Shown one piece after another: positions 55,934 to 64,000 of a stretch of 64,000 nt of DNA. This DNA is from Maricaulis maris (GTDB taxonomy: Bacteria > Pseudomonadota > Alphaproteobacteria > Caulobacterales > Maricaulaceae): contig NZ_RBIM01000001.1 of the NCBI RefSeq assembly GCF_003634045.1, positions 372,001 to 436,000 on the forward strand, written 5' to 3'. Position numbers and translations under genes: made by a program. How positions within the stretch are numbered: the first letter of the stretch is position 1; each line of letters begins with the position of its first letter. The notes under the pieces were generated by a model. It saw only the letters and a program-made list of their open reading frames with translations. It did no database searches and had not been told where the DNA came from.

Positions 55934-56149
55934 CGCTCATATCCCTCTTCGATGTCCGCTCAACCTGCACAGTCCAGTCTTACGGCGCCCCTGTGCGCGG
56001 CTAAATAATTTGTCACGAACCCAACCTGCTCCGCCTGGACTTTATCGACAAGCTATAGCGCGTGACTGCGCCTGAGGGGCGAGCAGGCTTGCCAGCGGGC
56101 GGACCGGTCCGCATGGTCACAACAGGGCAAGTTGGTGACGGACAGGACA

Positions 56150-57259
56150 ATGGATCGACGACGCGTACTGCAATCGGGGCTCGCGGCCACGCTGATGGCG
56201 GCAGCCGGGCCGGCGGCCCGCGCGAGCCTGCTGGACGCTGTGGCAGAACGCTCGCTGGCCGAGCGGGTCGGCGAGATGTTGTTGCTGGGATTCATCGGTT
56301 CGCATGCTCAAACGGAAGGCGCCGACATCATCGACGCCCATCTGTCCGAAAAGCGGATCGGCGGCGTGCTCTTCCTGCGCCACAATGCCCGCACCCGCGA
56401 GGGCGCCGAAGGATCAGCCGCCCGTTTCCGCGCGACCCGGCCGGACGCCTGGATGGCGATCGACCAGGAAGGCGGGCTGGTCCAGCGCCTGTCGCGTGAC
56501 ATGGGCTATACGTGGATCCCCCGCGCCATGCAGGTGGTCGAGGAACGCGGGCTGAGTGGTGCCCGCGAGCTTTACGCGATCGGTGGCCGCGAGCTCAAGG
56601 CCGCCGGCTTCAACATGAATCTGGCACCCGTCGCCGACGTGCATGATGCGGAGAATGCCGTGATCGGTCGTCATGGCCGGGCCTATGGCACGGATGGCGA
56701 GACCATCGCCGCTTATGCCGGGGCGTTCATCGATGCGTTTGAAGCGTCAGGCGTGGCCTGTGCGATCAAGCATTTCCCCGGACATGGGCGCTCACGCGGC
56801 GATAGTCATGACGGTTTTGTCGACATCTCCGAGAGCTGGAGCGAGGCCGAGCTGGCCCCCTTCCGCGAACTCATCAATGACGGCAAGGCGCACCTCATGA
56901 TGGGCGGACACCTGACCAATCGCCAGCTCGACCCCAGCGGCGTGCCGGTGACCTTCTCGGCACCCGTGCTTGAGGACTTGCTGCGCGGTCAGCTCGGTTT
57001 TGATGGCGTGGTGATGACCGATGATCTCGACATGGGCGCCATCCGCGACAACTACGATCAGCGCGAGGCCGTGATCAGCGCCATCGAGGCCGGCAATGAC
57101 ATGATCATGCTGTCCAACTCCGCCGCGCCGGACCCCGAACTCCCGCAACGCATTGTTGACTGGGTGGTGGCGGCCATCTCGGACGGCCGCCTGACCGAGG
57201 CGCGCATCAACCAGTCGGTGGCCCGACTGGCTGTGCTGAAGGCGCGAGTCGGGCTTTAG
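56150..57259 (+). CDS. nagZ: GH3 beta-N-acetylglucosaminidase-like (NagZ-like) with possible Tat leader
   Basis: A 369-residue glycoside hydrolase family 3 enzyme. NagZ motifs: AIDQEGGLVQRL, IKHFPGHG (206-213), the Asp-His dyad in GDSHDG (H220), and nucleophile D291 in VVMTDDLDMGAI. NagZ cleaves GlcNAc-anhydroMurNAc in cell-wall recycling and is normally cytoplasmic. This one begins MDRRRVLQSGLAATLMAA, which looks like a twin-arginine-type leader (RRR then hydrophobic), so it may be exported. The symbol is a family-level call. Confidence 0.82.
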   Translation: MDRRRVLQSGLAATLMAAAGPAARASLLDAVAERSLAERVGEMLLLGFIGSHAQTEGADIIDAHLSEKRIGGVLFLRHNARTREGAEGSAARFRATRPDAWMAIDQEGGLVQRLSRDMGYTWIPRAMQVVEERGLSGARELYAIGGRELKAAGFNMNLAPVADVHDAENAVIGRHGRAYGTDGETIAAYAGAFIDAFEASGVACAIKHFPGHGRSRGDSHDGFVDISESWSEAELAPFRELINDGKAHLMMGGHLTNRQLDPSGVPVTFSAPVLEDLLRGQLGFDGVVMTDDLDMGAIRDNYDQREAVISAIEAGNDMIMLSNSAAPDPELPQRIVDWVVAAISDGRLTEARINQSVARLAVLKARVGL

Positions 57260-57367
57260 TCGGCTCGGCCGGTCAGGGCTTCCAGCAGGATCTGTTGCGC
57301 CAGCTGACCGGCTAGGTCACCGGGACATATGCGCAAGGCATCTGTCCCGGCTTTGACTTCCGTCGAC

Positions 57368-59335
57368 TTACTCGGCCGGAACGTCGTCCTGCTCACGCAG
57401 ATACTCATCCAGGAAGCTCACATAGGCCTCCGACGCCGTGATGCGGTTCTCGCGGCGGCGGAAGCCGTGGCCCTCATCGGGGAAGAGCACGTATTCCACC
57501 GGCACGCCATTGGCGCGGACAGCCTCGACCAGCTCATCACTTTCGACCTGCAGCACGCGCGGGTCATTGGCGCCCTGGATGACCAGCATCGGACGGATCA
57601 CATTCTCGGCGTGGAAGAGCGGGGAGATGGCGTGGTGACGCTCGCCGTCGGTCGCCGGATCGCCCATCTCGTCATAGAGCGCTTCGCGGAAGCTCTCCCA
57701 CCAGGGCGGGATCGAGGCCAGGGTGCGCTCCCAATTGGTGACGCCGAAAATATTGATGCCGACCTCGAAGGCTTCCGGGTGGAAGGTGAGGGCGGCGGCG
57801 GTCATGAAGCCGCCATAGGATCCGCCGATCACCCCGACCTCGTCTGCCGAGACCCAGTCCTGTGACCGCAGCCAGTCACCGGCGGCGACAATATCGCGCA
57901 GGTCTTCCTCGCCATGACGGCGGTCATCCATGTGGAAGAAGGTCTTCCCATAGCCTGACGAGCCGCGGTTATTGGCGGCATAGACAGCATAGCCGTGATT
58001 GACGAGGTGCTGGATGGTAGCGGAATAGCCGATCCGGCTTTGCCCGCCCGGGCCGCCATGCACCCAGACCAGCGCCGGCACCGGATTGTCGGCGCTGGCC
58101 TCATGCGGGCGATAGAGAATGCCCGGGATTTCCAGCCCGTCGAAGCTTTCAAAGCGGACGACCTGCGCGTCCACCATCTCGTCTTCCGAGATGGCCGGAT
58201 TGAGGGCATTGGTCAGTTGGGCATGGTTCTGGCTGGCCAGGTCCACGACATGGAGATTGGACGGCGAGGTCGCCGAATTGATCAGGAAGGCGATGCGGCC
58301 CTCGTCGCGGGAGAAACGGACCGAGCCAATATCACCGGCCGGCAGTTCGGGCAGGGTCAGGGTCTCGCCACTCATGGTGTCGAGAATGGTCACCTCGGTG
58401 CGGGCATCGGCATTGATGCCGGAGACGCGGTATCGGCCCGTGTCGGAATAGATGACGAACTGGACGTCCCATTCGGCCTCGATCAACGGCGCTGTGGTGC
58501 CGTCGGACAGGTCATAGGTCCAGGCCTGGTTGAATTCGCCATGCTCGTCCGTGGCATAGACAAGCTGCGAACTGTCTGGCGTGAAAGTGTAGACGCCATG
58601 CGCGATATTGCCTTCGTGGGCCGTGATCACGCTGGGCTCGGTCTCGCCGGAGGCCAGGTCGAGCAGCAGGATGTCGCTGTCGGCCGAGGTGCGGTTGCGC
58701 ACCAGGGCGACCCAACGCCCGTCCGGGCTGACATCGCCGATCTCCAGCGCATCATCATTCTGGAAGACGAAGCCGCTCTCATAGCTCAGCGTGTCATAGG
58801 CATAGATGTCCATGGCGCTCTGGTCGCGCTCATTGGTCATCAGCCACATGTCATTGCCATCCGGCGACCAGCCGAGGAATTGCGCTCGCACTTCTTCGCC
58901 GGGGGTGATGTCATTGAGACGGCCATCGAGCTCGCGCACGAAGATGTGGGAGATTTCATTGCCGCCGCTGTCGGCGGTCACCACGGCGCGGTCATCGGTC
59001 GGGAACCAGGACAGGGCGAAGGTGGCATTGGTGTCGGATGTCGTCAGCGCCTCGCGCTCACCCGTTTGCGGATCGACGGCATAGGCATTGAACACGCCGG
59101 TCTCGTCCGAGGAGATCAGGATCCGGCTGTCATCTGCCGACCAGGCAAAACCGGCTGATGAGGCGAGGCCGAAGCTGGTGGTCTGGTGGAAGGTGGCCGC
59201 ATCGTAGCGGGCAACGGCCTCAGCGGCCGCAGCGGGCGCCTCGGCGATCTCGGTTTCGGTGCCGGTCCCGGCCGGCTGGCAGGCGGCCAGCAGGCCGGCC
59301 AGCGCCAGGCTGGAAGCGGAAATCAGGTATTTCAT
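57368..59335 (-). CDS. S9-family prolyl oligopeptidase-like lipoprotein
   Basis: A 655-residue protein whose signal ends in lipobox LAAC (cysteine near residue 19: SLALAGLLAACQPA), so it is probably anchored to a membrane. The first 400 residues form a beta-propeller with repeated 'S.DG..' turns, and the last 250 an alpha/beta hydrolase: nucleophile serine about residue 505 in GVIGGSYGGFM, aspartate in VIQGANDPRV and histidine in DEGHGFRRR. It cleaves short peptides, probably in the periplasm. ATG 59335 has AGGGG about seven bases upstream. Confidence 0.9.
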   Translation of the reverse strand: MKYLISASSLALAGLLAACQPAGTGTETEIAEAPAAAAEAVARYDAATFHQTTSFGLASSAGFAWSADDSRILISSDETGVFNAYAVDPQTGEREALTTSDTNATFALSWFPTDDRAVVTADSGGNEISHIFVRELDGRLNDITPGEEVRAQFLGWSPDGNDMWLMTNERDQSAMDIYAYDTLSYESGFVFQNDDALEIGDVSPDGRWVALVRNRTSADSDILLLDLASGETEPSVITAHEGNIAHGVYTFTPDSSQLVYATDEHGEFNQAWTYDLSDGTTAPLIEAEWDVQFVIYSDTGRYRVSGINADARTEVTILDTMSGETLTLPELPAGDIGSVRFSRDEGRIAFLINSATSPSNLHVVDLASQNHAQLTNALNPAISEDEMVDAQVVRFESFDGLEIPGILYRPHEASADNPVPALVWVHGGPGGQSRIGYSATIQHLVNHGYAVYAANNRGSSGYGKTFFHMDDRRHGEEDLRDIVAAGDWLRSQDWVSADEVGVIGGSYGGFMTAAALTFHPEAFEVGINIFGVTNWERTLASIPPWWESFREALYDEMGDPATDGERHHAISPLFHAENVIRPMLVIQGANDPRVLQVESDELVEAVRANGVPVEYVLFPDEGHGFRRRENRITASEAYVSFLDEYLREQDDVPAE

Positions 59336-59424
59336 GGCGAACCCCTCGAAAATTGCTGGCGCGACCATAACGCGGAGAGGGGGCCATGTCGCAAGGCAAA
59401 TGGAATAAGTCCTTCGCGCGTCTT

Positions 59425-59530
59425 CCTTCTCCCTTGGGAGAAGGTGCCCCAAAGGGGGCGGATGAGGGGATTGGGTGGTTGGCACCGCGATTTGCCCCTC
59501 ACCTTGACCCTCTCCCGAGGGAGAGGGAAG
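59425..59530. repeat. Intergenic palindromic repeat element, type 1 (opposite orientation)
   Basis: Hairpin CCTTCTCCC-TT-GGGAGAAGG at the left, GATGAGGGG and CCCCTCACC inside, and CCCTCTCCC-GA-GGGAGAGGG at the right. Matches the element at 22271 when reversed. Together with the repeats at 59554-59860 it fills the 506-base gap between the S9 peptidase and groEL. Confidence 0.7.
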
Positions 59531-59553
59531 CGCGCCGAGAGAACAAAAGAAAA

Positions 59554-59580
59554 GGGCCGCCCCATCGGGACGGCCCTTTC
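59554..59580 (-). terminator. Second terminator-like hairpin downstream of groEL
   Basis: Stem GGGCCGCCCC/GGGACGGCCC with loop ATC, flanked by A-rich DNA on the left (T-tract on the minus strand) and T-rich DNA on the right. One mismatch in the stem. It looks like a diverged duplicate of the terminator at 59788. Confidence 0.65.
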
Positions 59581-59586
59581 CTTTGT

Positions 59587-61515
<1,929 letters not shown>

Positions 61516-61551
61516 CTAGCTTGAGAGGGGTGTTCTGATCAGGTGTGCGGC

Positions 61552-61839
61552 TTACGCCATCACGCCGAGAATGTCGGACTCTTTCATGATCAGCAGCTCG
61601 ACACCGTCAACGGTGACTTCGGTGCCGGACCATTTGCCGAACAGGATGCGATCACCGGCCTTGACGTCGAGCGGGCGCACAGTGCCGTCATCCTTGATGG
61701 CGCCGCCACCGATGGCGACAACTTCGCCTTCCTGGGGCTTTTCCTTGGCCGTGTCGGGGATGATGATCCCGCCTTTGGACGTGGACTCTTCTTCAACGCG
61801 CTTCACCAGCACGCGGTCGTGCAGAGGACGAAAAGTCAT
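61552..61839 (-). CDS. groES: Co-chaperonin GroES
   Basis: A 95-residue GroES with the mobile-loop region [19 protein letters not shown] and the roof motif [21 protein letters not shown] 61839 gives the canonical [14 protein letters not shown] start; a 12-codon upstream extension is rejected. First gene of groESL; promoter and CIRCE lie directly upstream. Confidence 0.98.
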   Translation of the reverse strand: MTFRPLHDRVLVKRVEEESTSKGGIIIPDTAKEKPQEGEVVAIGGGAIKDDGTVRPLDVKAGDRILFGKWSGTEVTVDGVELLIMKESDILGVMA

Positions 61840-61893
61840 CTTGGGTTTTCTCCAAACAGAGGACTGAAGGTTCATCGCGGTCGGTGGGGGTTG

Positions 61894-61920
61894 TTGGCAC
61901 TCACCCCAGTCGACTGCTAA
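61894..61920. promoter_or_regulatory. CIRCE element (HrcA operator)
   Basis: TTGGCACTC, nine bases, GACTGCTAA: the consensus TTAGCACTC-N9-GAGTGCTAA with one change per arm. It overlaps the expected groES transcription start, as for a repressor site. hrcA is not in the window. Confidence 0.92.
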
Positions 61921-61928
61921 CAGCGGCG

Positions 61929-61957
61929 GAGATAGGTTGTCGCCGCTCGTCCGTCAA
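61929..61957 (-). promoter_or_regulatory. Sigma-70-type promoter of groESL
   Basis: On the minus strand, TTGACG (61957-61952), 17-base spacer and TATCTC (61934-61929). The start point would fall at the edge of CIRCE. A typical RpoH promoter (CTTGAA..CCCCAT type) was not clearly seen. Confidence 0.65.
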
Positions 61958-62106
61958 GGGAGATCCGGTGCAATTTGTGTCGCTTGAGTTCGACGGATCG
62001 CCGGTCAGCTTGCGTTCATATCCGGAAAGATAAATCCGCCATTGCCATAGCTGTCATATAAATCGATATGATAGGCATCTAGTTGCGTCACCGAGAGGGA
62101 TACACG

Positions 62107-62790
62107 ATGAAACTCCGCCCAACCATTCTCCGCACGACCATTCTGACCGTCGCTGCGCTGTCCATGGCAGCCTGCACGACGACCGACCCCTATACCGGCG
62201 AGACCCGGGCCAACAATACGGGGCGCGGCATTCTCCTGGGCGCAGCTGCCGGTGCGGCGCTGGGTTATCTCACCAACACCAATGACAGCGAAGAGGGCCG
62301 GACCAACGCCCTGATCGGTGCCGGCATCGGCGCGCTCGCCGGTGGGGCCATCGGCAATTACATGGACCGCCAGGAAACGGCCATGCGCGAAGCCCTGTCC
62401 GACACCGGCGTTGGTGTCCGCCGCGAGGGCAATGATCTGCGCCTGATCATGCCGGGCGATGTCACCTTCGCGACCAACTCCGCTGACATTCAGGGCCAGT
62501 TCTATAGCATCCTCAGTGATGTCTCGACGGTGCTGAACCGTTACCCGGCCACCTATGTCGATGTTGTTGGTCATGCCGACTCGGTTGGCGCCGCGGACTA
62601 CAACCAGCAGCTCTCCGAGCGTCGGGCCCTGTCGGTCGGCAATTATCTCATCGCCCAAGGCGTGTTGCGGGACCGTTTCTACATCGCCGGCATGGGCGAG
62701 CGTTCACCGATCGCCTCGAATGACACGGCGGACGGGCGTCAGCGCAATCGTCGCGTTGAAATCCTGATCCGGCCGCACGCCGCCTCGTAG
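62107..62790 (+). CDS. OmpA-family lipoprotein
   Basis: A 227-residue lipoprotein (lipobox SMAAC, cysteine about residue 22). A glycine-zipper segment (GAAAGAALGYL; GAGIGALAGGAIGNYMD) at about 42-86 follows, then an OmpA-C domain from about 115 with the peptidoglycan-binding pattern DVVGHADSVGAADYNQQLSERRALSVGNYL and the ending DGRQRNRRVEI. It would tie the outer membrane to the cell wall. ATG 62107 follows GAGAGGGATACACG. Confidence 0.9.
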   Translation: MKLRPTILRTTILTVAALSMAACTTTDPYTGETRANNTGRGILLGAAAGAALGYLTNTNDSEEGRTNALIGAGIGALAGGAIGNYMDRQETAMREALSDTGVGVRREGNDLRLIMPGDVTFATNSADIQGQFYSILSDVSTVLNRYPATYVDVVGHADSVGAADYNQQLSERRALSVGNYLIAQGVLRDRFYIAGMGERSPIASNDTADGRQRNRRVEILIRPHAAS

Positions 62791-62819
62791 GCAAACTGAT
62801 TCTCCACAGGAAACGACCA

Positions 62820-62852
62820 GCGGCCCGCCTCCAAGGTGGGCCGCTTTAATTT
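62820..62852 (+). terminator. Rho-independent terminator after the OmpA-family lipoprotein
   Basis: Stem GCGGCCCGCC (62820-62829) / GGTGGGCCGC (62835-62844) with one G-U pair, loop TCCAA, and the T-rich tail TTTAATTT. Confidence 0.85.
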
Positions 62853-62989
62853 ATGCATGTCATTATAGATCAATATGTTAGATGGTGAATACCCGATCAG
62901 GGTTTACCTTCGTTAACCAAACGACAACCCGCGCCAACACAGTTTAACCTTCAAGCACACCTGACGTTTCGCTGATTCGAAGGCCCGAC

Positions 62990-64000
62990 ATGCCCCGCGC
63001 ATCCGACATTTTGATCCTGCTGACCTACATCACTATTGCGGCCGTTGCCGCGATCGGCTTCGAGTTCTTCGGTCTGATGCCGACGCTCAATGCCTGGATG
63101 ATGGGGGCGATCGTCTTCGTCGTGGCCGGCATGGCCCATTCGGCCGCCGCCCGTGGCCAGGAGCGTCGGGCGCTGGAATCCGAGATCCATGAACTCAAGG
63201 CGGCCAATCTGGCGCTTGCCGAGGAATTCGAGGCGGCCCAGTCGCGCATTGACGAGATCGCCGACGAATTGCGCGCGGAATCGGTCGAGCGCGACAATGC
63301 CTTGGTGCATGAAGTGAAAGTGCTCGAAGACCTGGTCCGCCGGGTTGGTCCGGCCGACGCGCAAGCGCGGGCCGACATGCCGACGGCTGCCGCATCCGCC
63401 TCGCGCACTGACATCGACACGGTTCGCGAAGCGCTCGCTGCCAACCGCGTCGATCTCTACCTGCAGCCGGTCGTCACCCTGCCGCAGCGCCGCACGGCCT
63501 TTTATGAAAGCTATACCCGCCTGCGCGATGCGACCGGCCGCATCCTCGCGCCGGGCGCCTTCATGGCCGCCGCCGAAGAGGCCGGGCTGATGACCGAGGT
63601 CGACAATCTCCTCTTGTTCCGTTGCGTCCAGATCGTGCGCCGCCTGACCGGTCAGGACCGCAAGGTCGCGATTTTCTGCAATGTCTCGCTCAACTCCTTG
63701 GCCGACGAGACCTTCTTCCCGGAATTCCTCGACTTTATCCGCCAGAACAAGGATCTGTCCGGGTCACTGATCTTCGAGATTTCGCAGCAGGCCTTTGAAG
63801 AGCGTGACGCCATTGCGGCCCGCAACATGGCCCGCATGGCCGATTTCGGCTTCCGCTTCTCGATTGACCAGATCCACCATGTCGAGCTTGACCTGACCGA
63901 GATGGAACGGGCCGGTGTCCGCTTCGCCAAGATCGGCGGCCGTCGCCTGCTCGATGCGATCGATAATTACGAGTCGATTGCCGGCTATGAGGCCGGTGCC
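62990..64000 (+). CDS. tipF: EAL-domain membrane protein, TipF-like (partial, 3' end outside window)
   Basis: The frame from ATG 62990 stays open to the last base (337 codons). Two transmembrane helices at the N-terminus (about 5-24 and 33-52: ILILLTYITIAAVAAIGFEF and LNAWMMGAIVFVVAGMAHSA), a coiled coil (about 60-110), then an EAL-like domain from about 140 with VDLYLQPVVTL, 'FYESYTRL' in place of the catalytic EAL triplet and FEISQQAF. The altered active site suggests c-di-GMP binding without hydrolysis, as in Caulobacter TipF, which places the flagellum at the new pole. The symbol rests on this layout. Confidence 0.8.
   Translation, partial: MPRASDILILLTYITIAAVAAIGFEFFGLMPTLNAWMMGAIVFVVAGMAHSAAARGQERRALESEIHELKAANLALAEEFEAAQSRIDEIADELRAESVERDNALVHEVKVLEDLVRRVGPADAQARADMPTAAASASRTDIDTVREALAANRVDLYLQPVVTLPQRRTAFYESYTRLRDATGRILAPGAFMAAAEEAGLMTEVDNLLLFRCVQIVRRLTGQDRKVAIFCNVSLNSLADETFFPEFLDFIRQNKDLSGSLIFEISQQAFEERDAIAARNMARMADFGFRFSIDQIHHVELDLTEMERAGVRFAKIGGRRLLDAIDNYESIAGYEAGA

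Noticed and set aside
54590-56008. 472-codon frame on the + strand opposite the coiled-coil protein gene
   Set aside because: It reads through the hisS terminator and is the shadow of a gene with signal peptide and ribosome-binding site on the minus strand.

Overview
This window is a stretch of GC-rich chromosome from an alphaproteobacterium, most likely a stalked marine member of the Hyphomonadaceae/Maricaulis group. The pointers are the alphaproteobacterial forms of SerC, HisS, RpoH and ThiC, an EAL protein resembling Caulobacter TipF, a SapC-like protein, HrcA/CIRCE control of groESL, and the many small secreted or TonB-dependent envelope proteins. This placement is inference; there is no rRNA, and I saw no tRNA gene, CRISPR array, integrase or complete insertion sequence.

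Layout. 1-6 kb: the end of an unknown gene, a TPR protein, thiD, an EamA exporter with a class V aminotransferase, serC and a PagL-like outer-membrane protein. 6-15.7 kb: small secreted proteins, two acetyltransferase-like genes, purA, an acyltransferase, an AraC regulator and a serine hydrolase. 15.8-19.5 kb: a TPP riboswitch heading a four-gene, translationally overlapping operon that ends in thiC; the first three genes are not known thiamine genes. 19.6-22.2 kb: an AT-richer accessory patch with a HipA-like kinase plus a HIRAN-domain protein, then a PD-(D/E)XK nuclease-like gene. 22.2-28.7 kb: a repeat-rich intergenic region, an ABC exporter, a thioredoxin-like protein, a PhzF-family protein and a secreted trypsin-like protease. 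28.8-31.0 kb: a clearly AT-rich single-gene island encoding a 700-residue P-loop ATPase with a zinc ribbon and a winged helix. 31-46 kb: esterase, YhhN protein, two DUF481 paralogues, rpoH, an ECF sigma factor with a membrane partner, a metalloprotease and assorted small proteins. 46-49 kb: zur facing a histidine-rich ZnuD-type TonB receptor across probable Zur boxes. 49-64 kb: SapC-like protein, DsbD/ScsB, hisS, a NagZ-like glycosidase, an S9 peptidase, groESL with CIRCE, an OmpA-family lipoprotein and a TipF-like gene cut off by the window edge.

The most unusual observation is a pair of 82-base elements, one beside each AT-rich accessory patch. Both have perfect 27-bp arms and 28-base loops. 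The outer 7 and inner 9 bases of the arms are conserved, while the 11 bases between them differ completely yet remain perfectly paired. A half copy lies on the far side of the nuclease gene. Other points of note are the riboswitch whose P1 stem contains the likely Shine-Dalgarno sequence of the first gene, and the region after groEL, which holds decayed copies of the groEL 3' end with its terminator.
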